A stretch of DNA of 64,000 bases, taken from contig BCIK01000004.1 in the NCBI GenBank assembly GCA_039545295.1, positions 683,389 through 747,388 on the forward strand. The letters run 5' to 3'. Under the pieces are notes generated by a model. That model did no database searches. It saw only the letters and a program-made list of their open reading frames with translations, and was not told where the DNA came from. The translations under genes were made by a program, and so were the position numbers. This DNA comes from Udeniomyces pyricola (Eukaryota > Basidiomycota > Tremellomycetes > Cystofilobasidiales > Mrakiaceae). Below are positions 25,550 to 37,161 of this stretch, piece after piece (the stretch's first letter is position 1; the number at the start of each line of letters is the position of its first letter).

Positions 25550-28500
25550 ATGATCTCCTTCCGAATCGCCTCGTCATCATCCACCATCGACCTTCCTTCT
25601 TCCTCTTCTTCTTCCATCACCGCCCCCCTGTCGACATCACCTCCTTCATCTCCCTCTACCTTTAATGCGTCTCTTCGCCCGTCGACCTACCATCGCTCGT
25701 CTGACTCGTCTGACTCGACATCGTCCAGTCCGGAACCCAATCTGACGACGCCGCTGACGGTCGTCTTTCCGACGCCACCTTCCTCATATGTCGATGCGTA
25801 TGCCCCCGGCGGCAAGAAACCTCTCCCCGTGGCCGGCCACGCGATTTCGTCTCAGGCTCCCTCCGATGGCCAACGGTTGGCCCATACCGGCGGCATCAAC
25901 GTCGCTACGCCCTCCCCATCCCAGCTTGCCAAGCGTCGAATGTCCAAGCCATCGGTTGTCCTTCAACGACGTGCTTCTGTCGACCGAGCAGTTCTTGCCC
26001 TTGACCTCGACTCGTCGCTACCTCCACTCGAGCTCCTCTCGCTGAATACTCACTACGCACCGAGGACGCCCGAGAACCAGGTCTCTCTTGGCCCTGCCGT
26101 CATCCTTCGAGCATCCCCTCAAGCTGTCTCCCCGCCAATCACTCACCAGGACCCCTCGGTTCATCCTGCTCCCCTTTCGACTAGCCCGTCGTCTTACTTC
26201 CCTTCATCGCCCAGAGATCACCATCAGCATTCCGTTTCAAGCGCTCAGATCTCTGCTTCAATGCACACACCTACGCCTACCCCTCCAACGTCCGGCTCCG
26301 AGTCTGAAAAGCCTAAGCTCGCCTCAGTGGTCAAGCCTTCCAACCAACCAACATCGGCCGCTAGCGTGTATGCCCAAGCTGTCCGGGAGGGCAAGGGACT
26401 TAGGCGGATGAGCGTCCAGGGAGGCGGCAAGAGGCTTCAAGAACAAGGAGCCACTTCAACTCCTCTTCTGGCAGCCAAGAGGACTAGCTCGAGCTACGAC
26501 ACGTTTGATTCTTGCGTCAATGGTGAGTCTTTTTCTTTCCCCCCTTGCGTTCTCATCTTTAGCTGATGATTGGACCAGCATAAACCCCAAAGGTAGATTT
26601 GCTGACATGCATACTTTCATTATCACTGTCTGGCCACTCCCTAGGCGCCCTCGGCCATGAGCGAAAGGCTCGCTCCTACGGCGAGGTCGCTTGCCCAAAG
26701 GTGCGCACAATGCTTCTTATCGCCTCGACATTTCACCCATCACAGAAGTTCCCTTGTCTGACCCACTTATCTTTGTTATGATGACCAGGCCCTGCACCAT
26801 TTTACCCGAGCCAACAATCTTCTCGATCTCGCCCTTGGCCACCGAAAGAACGACCTCGAGACCACCATTTACAAGTGAGCGTCATCTCTTTTCGTCGTGG
26901 TTACTGTCTTTGTTGAGTCCTTTCTAGACGGTCTTATGTGCTGACGTTGATTCACCCCCCACTTATCTCCATTCTCATTCTCTCAGATCAAACCTCCTAA
27001 CCACTCTGCTTCCCACCTCATCCACGCCATCCATCTACATCCGACCTCTCCAGTCTCTACTAGCAACGCTCCGTCATCACCTCTCTCTTCCTGCGACCCA
27101 GACCCATTCGGCTCTCTACCTCCCAGCCCAACGTCAGAAGGCCAACCTTCTTCTACACCTCGCTCGCTTGACTCGAGGCTCTCAGCTCGCGTTCGTTCCT
27201 AGAGCCATCTGGTCGGGGCCTGTTGGCGAGATGGGTCGGGAGTCCGTCTCGGTTCTCGAGGGCATCGTTCGTGACGAGGAGCATGCCGAACTCGACGGCG
27301 AGGAAGCCAAGCGGTTCCCTTGCCCGGCTATCGAGAGGAGGGCCGACACGATCTGCTGGCGACCGAGGACGAGGCGAACGATGATCGAAAACCTGCTTGC
27401 TCTTGCCGACACCGCCGCCTACGTCGCCGACCTTGCCATCGAAGGCGAGCCTGCAGCGGCGGGAAAGTACCTCACCATCCTCGACGGCGCCGTTGAAAAG
27501 GCCGAGACGCTCGCCCGCGAGGAGGAGAGGGTTCTGTGGATGGAGGCAGCTTCGATCCGCGCGGGCGAATCTCTTCGATCGGTCACTCCTGCTCCCCTTG
27601 TTTCGACACCGACGTCGGAGCTCTTCCCCTGGTCTCCTCCCTCTGTCGACTTCCCTTCCGCTCATGGCGACGATACTGGTGATGCTCGCTCCTTGTTCTC
27701 TTGCAATTCCACCTTGACGTCTCAAGTCCCCCTGACGGTCCTTTCCTACGACGTCCGCCTACGACTCGGCCCGGCTCGCATGCAGCGCGTCCTCCTTCAG
27801 TTCACGCTCAATCCTCAAGCCCAGATTAACCTCCATAATACTCGTGCCATCCTCGGCGACATGGATGTCCTTGCCTCGGACCTTCATTCGCTTTACCGGC
27901 CCAACTCAGCTCCGCCGGGCGGCCATGAGTCGGACATTTCAAAGGAGCGCAAGCGGCTCGCCACCAAAGCCTTCAGTCAACTCGGTGACGCTCAGTTTAT
28001 CCTCGCTCATCTCCTCAAGAGAACTTGGAAGGCCCGTCGATCGTCCGTCTCCTCGGCCGTTGGCAGCACCTATGGTCGGCGTCGGTCGTCGGTCCTCTCG
28101 AACTCGTCAACTGACTCGAGCGGGAGCACGAGCACGAACGGCCATTCGGCCGGATTGCTTAGTCCGCGAAGGTCCAGCGCCGAATCGAGACGAGGACGCC
28201 AGAGTTCTCTCGCTGACATGGGTCGGCCAGGTGGACGAGACGAGGCTATCCTCGAGGAGGACGAGGTCGAAGAACGCCGACCAACCTCGGCCATCGCTGT
28301 TCCTACTCAGACTCTCATCAAGCGCATGGACTCGAACGCCTCCCTTCCAAACACTCCGATACTTGCTGGATTCTCCGTTCCTCGACGGGGCTCGCTTGCC
28401 CAAATCCGCAGGTCGTCGGTCGCTTCGGCTTCCTCTATCGCCTACAGCGCATCCTCCTCAACGATCGACAGCCCTCACCAGCCTCTCTTTTCATCCTCCC

Positions 28501-29681
28501 CTACCTCTTCGGGCTCCCTTTTCATGCCGTCTTCTCCTGGGCCGGCCGTCAACCGACGACTGTCGCACGCCCCTTCAGTCCCACGATCTTCATCCATGAC
28601 TTCGATGAACTCACTCGCTTCGGATGACGACATCTTTGCGACCATGTCCCCCTCGGCCCTCGCCAACGTCCTTCCCGAGTCGGCCTGGCATATGCGTAAA
28701 CCATCCCTCGTCAACATTAACACCTCAATCCCGAGTCCACGCCTGTCCATCTCTTCAGCTCCCGCCGTTCTCGATCCGACACTCGCCGCTATGGACGAGG
28801 ATATGGTGCCCTCCGTCAACATCGAGGACTCGCTCACCCTCGACAACGTCGAAGAGCCCTCTGCTGTCGAGTTCCCACAGCTGTCTCCCTCTCAGTTGGC
28901 GGAAAAGGCTTGGAACCTGCTCTCATCGGCCGTCAAGAACCACAAGACTGCGCTCTCGCTTCTCAAGGCCTCGACTCCCATGGCGCCCATTCTGTCTTCT
29001 TCGACCTCCTCTTCCACTCCTCCCGTTGCCCAGCTCGCACTCCAACGGGCTCAGCTTCTACTCTCCATCTCATCGGCTTCGTACTTCCGTGCCTCTCTTG
29101 CGCCCCGGGTCACCGCCGCCAAGCAGGGCCGTACCTCGCTCCTCGTCACAGCCGAAGTTTACGCCTCCTGGGCCGCCAAGGAGCTCGGGTTCGACTGGGT
29201 TACGGACGACCTTCCTCCTCCTGATCGACCCTTGTCTTTAGCGAGTGCGAGCGGTCTCGTCAGTGCTCAGACGGATCTCGGTCTCAGGAGTGTCTTTATC
29301 CTGATGCGCACGATCTGGCACAAGGCTGTTACCGGGACGGAGGGGGAGGTCCACAGGGAGGAGAAGAGAATATCCAAAGAGCGGGTCGAGAACATCGTCC
29401 AGCGACTGAAGAGCGAGCTCAATGTCGGTCAGAATGATGTCACGAGGTAGGTTGTCGTCCTTGAACGTTCTCTTCTCTCCCCCATAGCTTCTCTGTATAC
29501 TTTTCACTTTCTTTCCTTCGTCCGAAATTGCTTGCTCGAGGCTGACTTTCATGCTCTTTCCTGACGTACATCTCTCCTCAGATTCAAAATCCACGTTGAG
29601 CGATTCGAGGGCGACTTTGAGCAGGCCGAGAACCTCTTCTGGCGTGGCTGCACCAAGACGCTGAAGGAACCTTCTCGCTAG
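25550..29681 (+). CDS. serine/proline-rich protein of unknown function
   Basis: Five exons (25550-26522, 26645-26700, 26789-26874, 26987-29446, 29582-29681) stay in one frame to about 1224 aa. I do not recognise the family. The first 320 residues are low-complexity Ser/Pro/Thr with Arg-Arg-x-Ser phosphosite-like motifs (for example KRRMSKPS, LRRMS). Then comes a helical segment (ALHHFTRANNLLDLALGH) reminiscent of MIT or TPR helices, and a long folded-looking region with Ala/Leu-rich helices (for example TMIENLLALADTAAYVADL). A Ser-rich disordered stretch follows (RRRSSVLSNSS, RRGSLAQIRRSS), then more helices (WNLLSSAVKNHKTALSLL) and an acidic/aromatic C-terminus ending near ENLFWRGCTKTLKEPSR. 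The start ATG sits in an AAAATG context after a pyrimidine-rich leader. It is probably cytosolic and phosphorylated; function is not inferred. Confidence 0.8.
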
Positions 29682-30398
29682 ACGAACGGACATACATAGA
29701 TTTCTGATTTTCGCCTCCGTCCATTCACCTTTAGTACTTCGCTGTTACCCTCCGCCCACTTTTTCTTTCCTTAGGCTTATCATGCACGTCGCACGTCTCT
29801 TGCTTTTTATATATTCATTTGCCAAACGCTACTTTCGGTTTCGCTCCCTTTGGCGCTTTCTTTCCTATATATTTGGGGATTCTTTGTTTGTCTGTTCGCA
29901 TCTTTTCACGAACTTTCCTTCTTTTATTTTTCTTTCCTTCCCTTCCTTGCTCTCTTTCTCCTCTCTTTTGCTTAAGCCCTACCGGAGCTTTCTCTTGCTT
30001 ATATATATCATTAATTATAAATCATTTCTATCCATTACATGTCTTATCTCTCATCTCCCGAGCACGGTTCCCCAGGAAAGGCGTAGAAAACATTGATAGC
30101 TACGTCGTAGATCAGGGCATGGGTGACGTATGATCTAGAGGGATCAGGTTGACATCACTGTTACATCGTATAACATACGCAGCCGGACGCTTGCCGCCTG
30201 CCGGAAGAAAGACCTTGTGCCCGGCATCGCTTGATCAGCAACCCCTCCACTTTTCAAAAGTCTCGCTGCGTTCTCTGCCCACTCACCACCATCTCACTCC
30301 TCCTCGGTTGATCCACGCTTTACTCTTCGCTACCCAGTACACATACCTTCAACTATCAATCATCTGCTGATCCTACAACCCAGCCATACATCATTAAC
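29682..30398. other. intergenic, T-rich
   Basis: The 3' flank of the orphan gene is strongly T-rich (29800-30050) with a TATATATATC stretch near 30000. The remainder is the 5' flank of the next plus-strand gene. No gene. Confidence 0.45.
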
Positions 30399-32299
30399 AT
30401 GACGACCTCCTCCGACTCCCCCACGATCTTCATCGTTGGCGCTTCTGGCTTTGCACGTATCTTTTCCCTGGATCATGCACCGTCTTCTCCTTCTCCTTCC
30501 TCTTCTTCTCCTCTGCTTCGTCATCCTCAACCTCTACAACTCTTGCTTGGTCACAAAGACGTGTTCACCTACTAACCGATTGTCTGCCTTGCTCGACATG
30601 AAATCCGGTCATCTTCAGATTGGAGGCCAGATCCTCCATGACGCCATCGCCAAGTACCCCGAGTCTCCCATCACGGTCCAGTACCGCGCTGGCTCGGAGC
30701 GCTACATCGACATCTTTAAGGCCTACTCCAAGAATATCACTCCCATCAAGGCTTCGTTTGATGATTACGACGTTCTTAAGGAGCAGGCGAGCAAGCATGA
30801 CATTGTCATCGCCGCCGCTGATTGCGACGACATGAAGTCGAACAAGGCCCTCGTCGAAGGACTTGAGCAAGCGGCAGAAGAGCGAATCCAAGCGAAAAAG
30901 GTAAAGTCTCTTGATCGCCTGATTCTGCCTGTTGCATCAACGATTTGGTTATGGTGGGCTTCGAGTGTTATTGGTTTGGTCGAGTTTTGCTGACAAAACT
31001 GCGGTTGTCTGATGATGCTTGCTCTACTCTTCTTGGCCATTCACGTTCTTTCTCTCGTGTGAATAGCTCAAGGCCATCTACATCCATACTTCAGGCACGG
31101 GCGAGCTGATCGACCCTGATGTTGCTCCCGGAGAGTTGGACCCGGTACGTCTGACCTGTCAAGATTATCCACTCAAAGCCCTACAGATATATCGCTCATC
31201 TTGCTTGCTCTTTTTCTCCTTTTTATCTATTTTAATCATTTCTTTTCTTTTTCTTTTTATACAGACAGTTTACGACGTGAGTCTACGAGATGCCTTCTTT
31301 GAATTTAGCTCGTCTATATGGTAGCGACTGACACACCTTGTCTACCTTTCATCCCAGGATGCCGATGTTGACCAGACCGAGGCCATGCCCAAGAGTCGGG
31401 CTCACCGTGACGTCACCCTCATGTCCGTTCAATTCAAAGTCTCCTTTCCGCAAAAACCTTCTGGTCCTTAGCTCCTGACACGACATTCTTTGACACTTGT
31501 TCCTTGTTCTTCAGGGTGTGTGATGCGTTGGGTCGAGGTCATTTCTTGGGCTACATCGTCCTTCCTTCGACGATCTACGGTCGAGGCCAAGGTCCTGTGA
31601 GTCGCTTGTCAACACCCCCTCTCTTCATGTCTTGATCGTATATATGTATGTACAATCGATCAGCTGATGTGATTTCCTCAAATCTTTCCGCTCTGGTAGA
31701 TCCACACCAAGAGTCAGCAAATCCCCGGTCAAACGACGTATGCGCTCGAGCAGAAGCGGGCTATTTACGTTAACCCAGGGTAAGATCCTGTCCTCGAGCT
31801 GCTTATGACTCTCACTCGTACACTCTCAGCTCACACATATGTGTGTCGTTGTATTTCTCGTGACCACAGCAAGAACCTTTGGAGCGGCGTTCATATCCAC
31901 GACCTCGGTCGACTCTACATCGACCTTGCTGCCCTTCTTCGCTCGGATAAGGCCCCGCCTCCTCCTCACCGACCTCAATCGCACTACGTCTACGCCTGCA
32001 ACGAGAAACCTTTCTCGTGGAAGGAAATCACTCTCAAGATTGGCGATCTCTTGAAGGACATGGGTCTCGTAGAGGAGGGTTCCGCTATCGGCAAGAACGC
32101 CAAGGACCTCAAGGACGTTTTGGCTGGCGGGACGACCGAAGGCGGCAAGGGAACCCTTACCCCAACGACATCGGTCGGCAAGAGCTCGAACGCTAAGCGA
32201 CTGGTCAACTGGCAGCCTCGAGAGAAGTCGGTCTTTGACACGCTTCCGGATGACGTGCGAGACGTCGTTGACTGGTGGAAGTCAACTCAGCAGAAATGA
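30399..32299 (+). CDS. NAD(P)-binding Rossmann-fold protein (atypical SDR, epimerase/NmrA-like)
   Basis: Eight exons (30399-30452, 30619-30900, 31067-31144, 31265-31276, 31358-31422, 31515-31596, 31700-31779, 31870-32299) give about 360 aa. The N-terminus joins across intron 1 to GASGFIGGQIL, a GxxGxxG dinucleotide-binding loop. Later motifs are IYIHTSGTGEL (where SDRs place a catalytic Ser/Thr), LPSTIYGRGQGP and WSGVHIHDLGRLYIDL, typical of fungal extended or atypical SDRs that act on nucleotide-sugar-like or other small substrates or as redox sensors. Intron 1 must be GC-AG (donor GCACGT) to keep the motif. Exon 4 is a 12-nt microexon encoding TVYD. A classical YxxxK pair is not obvious. 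Substrate unknown. Confidence 0.88.
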
Positions 32300-34143
32300 G
32301 GAATCAACTGATGTCCAGCGGTGGAAGGCCTGCAGGCCAGATGATGACCACCAAGTTGTAGCCACATAGGTCTCGCTCTCTGATAACCCGATGGGCTTCC
32401 GTCGTTCCTCTGGTCTTTTCTCTTCCTTCTCTCCCTTTTTCCTCTGATGCTGCGTCTTGTGAGCAATATAAACTCTGTGCTAGTGTATCTTTATGACGCT
32501 GTCTGCTTCCTTCCTGTGAGTGCGGGTGGATATGGGATGGTCGAGAACAGGTATCTCGGCAACAATCATTAGATCGGCGAGGTAGCGAGCGCGCGCTAAG
32601 GCAAGAAAAGCGAGGCCGCACTCGTTTAACCGGCATTAGTCGTACGTTACGTGCTACTGCAGCTGCTACAAGAACGAAAATGCCTCATATCCGATGGGCC
32701 AACATGGGTGTGACATGAGTCATATAATATCCTGGCAAGGTGTACATAGCAAATATGACATAACCCTAGCCTCCCTCTCTCCACGTACAATCCGATTTTT
32801 CCCACTCGCCCTTGCCGCATTGAAGTCGTCTCAGACAGCTGTCAGGGGAGATCGATGGTGATCGTGTGTGCAGTCGCCGTGGCGCTCATGTGGGGATGGA
32901 CACGGGGCGATCACGATATGGTATGAGAAGGACCTGATATATGGTAAAGTGGACAGACGTACAATTGCGCAAGGACATAGGACCGCTCGAGGTGTAGATC
33001 GGTGAGCGCTCGGGGTGAGCGAATATTGGCGGTGAGCGGTCCGGTAAGGCGGTCGCTGCGGGTGAGACCGACGGAGCCGACGCACTGACGTCTTCCTTCA
33101 GACCGGCGTCGGCGACCTGCGGGGACTCTCATAGCTCACGTTATACGTACGCGAGAGGCTTTTGCCATTCATAGCATGTGCTACTCTTTCCTTCTGACTT
33201 TCAAATTTCATTATTCTTTACCATTGATCAGCGATCGACCGATGTCGATCAACTTCCTCCAGCGGAGGCTGAATTGCATGGTTTATAATGCGAAACAAAC
33301 TGCAGAGCGGGATCCAATATCCATGGCCGGCCTGGCCGTACACGCATGCATGCACTGCAGCCCTGCAACTAGCTGACAGTCGACATGTCGACCAACAGGT
33401 GGCTGCCGGAATAATCATCACTCGATGTCTCGTCTCGCTTCTGCATCCCTCCTTCGGCTCTTTCCGGCACCTCGATATTGTCTTCGCACTTTGCTAGCTT
33501 CGAGCTTCGCATTATATGAACTATGACCCGTCTCTAGTTTCGTCTGACGTCTTGCCTCTGTCATAGCTTCGTCCGGGGAACTCGCATCGGGATTCCCACT
33601 CACGCACTTCCTGGCCATATTGATCAGCACATCAGATACCATGTATCAGCCAAAGGAGATTTGTTTAGCTTCCCTTGGTCGGTCTCTCCTCGGCCTTTAT
33701 ATTGATCGACAACCCCAGATGTACTGCGCTGATCCGTCATGTACGGAGTCCACCTTACCGCCCTTGCCGAGTCGAGTTATCTGAGTCGTCGGACTCCTAC
33801 TATTAGTTCTTCACCTACCTGCCGATAACTCCCTTGGCGGCCGACATCAAAGACGTGCTCAACACCCGTGCTTATATTCTCAGACGACGTGCACAAGCTC
33901 TCTTCAACTTGCATCTTATTTTGTTTCGATCCGATCCTTCCTTTGCTCTTCTCTCCATCGACTTCTACCCGACCGTACTGTCCTTGTCGACCTCCATCAC
34001 CTTCTCATCGGATATCTTCGCGCAGCGTCTGATCTGCAGATCGCATCCTTGCAGCAAATATTTGACCCGAATCCATAAATCACCTCGATCCGCAGCCTCA
34101 CCTCTTCGTCCTTCCCTTCGACACATCCACCATACGCCTCATC
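32300..34143. other. intergenic region of about 1.8 kb
   Basis: No ORF shows conserved motifs or a credible exon chain on either strand. It holds the 3' end of the SDR gene and the upstream region of the protein kinase, where 33870-34143 is pyrimidine-rich and probably 5' leader. Confidence 0.45.
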
Positions 34144-36251
34144 ATGCCCTCCGTCGACTCCACTATTCCCTGCCACGGCCTCTCCGGCATCGATGGCCTA
34201 GAATTCGTTCGGGTGCTCGGAAAGGGAGCGTACGGTGTCGTCTATCTCGCAAAAGAATCCAACTTCACTGCTCGTGATTCCCAGTGGTTCGGTAAGTCAT
34301 GGCCGCCACACAAGCTACGTTTCGATTTCTTTACTCCGTTTGTTTTTGTTTTATTTTCGATAATCGTTGTCTGTTTCCTCCTTTTCGTGTTCTTTGGCTC
34401 TGTTCGACCAGATTGGGAACACGTGCTCACTCATCGGTCCTTTGGTCTTTTTCTTTTGCTTTTTCTCGTCTCACTGTTCGGAACATGTGATTGACAGCCG
34501 TGAAATGCATCAACAACCGGAACCTCGACTCTAGGGCGCGTGAATTCCAACGGCGCGAACTTGCTCTTCACATGCTTGCCTCTGACCACCCTCACGTTGT
34601 CTCGGTTCGACGCATCATCGAAACGCCCGAGATCCTCTACATCGTCCTCGACCATTGCGAATCCGATCTCTTCTCCCTCATCACCGAGCAAGGCAGGTTC
34701 CTCGGGGCGGACGACCTCATCACTTCGGTCATGGAACAGTTGGTCGACGTTGTTGAACATTGCCATTCGACCCTCGGCATCTACCACCGCGATCTCAAGC
34801 CAGAGAATGTTCTTGTCTCCAATTCGGGGACGTGCGTCCAACTAGCTGATTTCGGACTGGCTACGACGGAGAAGATGACGCTGGATCGAGGCGTCGGTTC
34901 GAGGGTATACCTCTCGCCAGGTGCGTATCTCATTACCATTATTACTATTGTTAATATTGTTAATATTGTTAATATTGATTCAATCACTCTCAATCCTTTC
35001 TCTTTCGTCCACCAACTATATGTGCTGGTTGGCAACATCGTCTACTCACGCTAATTCTTCTCTCTTTCGTCTTGAACTATCCCTATCAGAATCTCACATT
35101 GGATCGTGCCGCCCTCACTCGACCGCAGCGAATGACGTCTGGGCGCTCGGCATCCTCGTGCGTCTTGGCGCTTGCTGGCATTCCTTCTGGTCCTGCCCTA
35201 CTTTGGATTTTGCAGACTGACAAGGCCCACTTTTTTTTTTCTCGTTCAAATATCCCTGGTTAGCTCATCAATTTGACCTGTGCCCGTAACCCTTTCTGTG
35301 AAGCCAAGCCGAGCGACGAAACGTTTCTAGCCTACCTCAAGAACCGCAACTACCTCTCTGTTATCCTTCCTATCACGCCCGCTTGCCATCTCATTCTTCG
35401 CGCCTGCCTGGAGATTGAAACCTCGTTACGCGTCAGCATTCAAGGACTCAGGAATATGGTGCAAGCCATGAAGGGGAGGCGATGGACGTTGTCGGCGGAC
35501 GAGCTGGAAGGTGCTCATCAAGCCGCGAGGGACGCTGCGCTCGAAAGCAAGTTGCCAGCGGCACTGATATTCCATCAAAGACAGTTGCAAAGGTTCGTCC
35601 TGAAACTTGGTCTTTGTTCTCCTGTAGATACAGGACCGTCATCAAACATATTAACATGTTGCTATTTTTTTTTGTTTTGTTTTGGTTTCCCTCTTCAGGC
35701 AGCGGCAGTGTCAAGAGCACAGTGGCCGAGCCCAACCCCATGTTCATACCGCCCTTCGTCCTTTCCGACTCTCCCGCCCTCAACCAGCACCCGTCGCAGT
35801 CACTACCCACTTCGCCACCATCGAGTCGTTTGCCAGGTCAATCAACCCTCTGCCCTCATCCTCAACATCCTCCTCCTCCTACTCGGGCTCCTCACATTTC
35901 AACGACAACACAAACACTGCTCCAGATTGGCACGATCTTCACCCTGATAATCACGAAATTAGCCTCTCGCTATCCTCTTCATCCTGTGCTTCTTCAACCA
36001 TCGATTCCCATTTATCTACTCCAATCGCATCCCCCCCTTCTTCTCCTCATCACAAAACCGACTTTGGTATCCAATTCAACGATATTACTACCGCGGCATT
36101 CAGCGCTACCGCCGTTCTTTCACCTCCAGTCGGTATGGACATCGACGTCGACACTCACCAGCAGCAGTCCAAACCAGAGCTCTCATTCTTGCACAGAACT
36201 TTCCGTCCTCCTTCAAGAGCCGTGGGGTCCAAACCGTATCTGATCTTATGA
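34144..36251 (+). CDS. serine/threonine protein kinase, Ran1/Pat1-Sks1-Vhs1 type
   Basis: Five exons (34144-34291, 34498-34920, 35090-35157, 35264-35592, 35699-36251) join to about 506 aa. The kinase domain occupies the N-terminal two thirds: glycine loop LGKGAYGVVYLAK, VAIK lysine in AVKCI (across the first junction), catalytic loop YHRDLKPENVL, ADFGLAT for DFG, and GSRVYLSPE for the APE region (split by intron 2), then NDVWALGILL. The YHRDLKPEN plus LADFGLAT combination and the SPE ending resemble fission-yeast Ran1/Pat1 (repressor of meiosis) and yeast Sks1/Vhs1 (glucose response). The C-terminal 170 aa are Ser/Pro/His-rich and low-complexity. MSH5 lies next downstream. Orthology to Ran1 rather than Sks1 is not settled here. 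Confidence 0.9.
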
Positions 36252-37161
36252 TTTTTAGTTTCCTTTCGTCGTCGCCAGCTATTTTCTTCCGGGTTCACTT
36301 TGCTTCTTCCTCTTTTGCTTTACCCCCGGGTTCATTCTTTCTATACCAGCTTACCTTGCATGTGACGAGACGGAAAGACAAGGGATCTCATGCCGCAAAG
36401 TCACGATCCAGACCTTTTCCTGTTAATTAATTCTTCCTTCTTCCTAGCAATACACTCCATTCCTCTATCGTTCATTCACGGTCTTCCTGTTCTGTACGAC
36501 TCAACATTGTACGTTCAAAATCTTATACTGGTTCCTTGGAATTCATATACATATATATGTATTAGTAGTGTCATGTTCTCTTCGGTTTTTGGTCCCTTCG
36601 CATGGCATCGTCGATTGCGATATCCGCGCGCAGGCCACTGATTAATCCACGTACATGATGATATCATGTATCAATCGATTCAAGTCTGCTGAGTACTTCG
36701 TCATCAGGTGAGTTTGCACGCATTCACAGATGAACAAATACTAGACCAAGACTCATCTGATAGTAACCTTTTGAATGATTAGTGGGCAGGCGTGATCGCG
36801 TGATTGATCTGTGAGCCAACAACATGCACTGTGGGAAGCATCGGCGCAGAAATAGTGCGCTTGGAATTTCCCGTCGTGATGCATGACGCGAATGATTAAT
36901 GGATTAATGAGCGCCTGTAACTGAATGTGCAACATCCAACCTGATCCAACGACCACCATCGATCTGCACTTGTCCTCAACGTTCCCCTACAGCTTGTGCC
37001 AAGTCAAGCATCACCTCGACCCCGCTGATCGGCCTGACACGACCTGATATCGTACAGTGTTGATCGCTTTGTAGCTTCGGCCTGAACCCCTTTTGATCGC
37101 GCAAAAGCGACGCGATTGACGACTGCTCAAGTGCACGCAGCTTAACAATTATTGCTTAGCA
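36252..37161. other. intergenic between kinase and MSH5
   Basis: About 0.9 kb with no supported gene. There are T-rich stretches after the kinase stop and a short TATATAT run near 36550. Confidence 0.45.

Noticed and set aside
27153..27725. 190-aa minus-strand frame and other frames overlapping 27-29 kb
   Set aside because: They overlap the long open plus-strand exon of the Ser-rich gene and lack start, splice and domain support.
33834..34277. 147-aa plus-strand frame before the kinase
   Set aside because: Overlaps the kinase start in another frame, with pyrimidine-rich leader translated as Ser/Leu/Phe. Likely 5' UTR.
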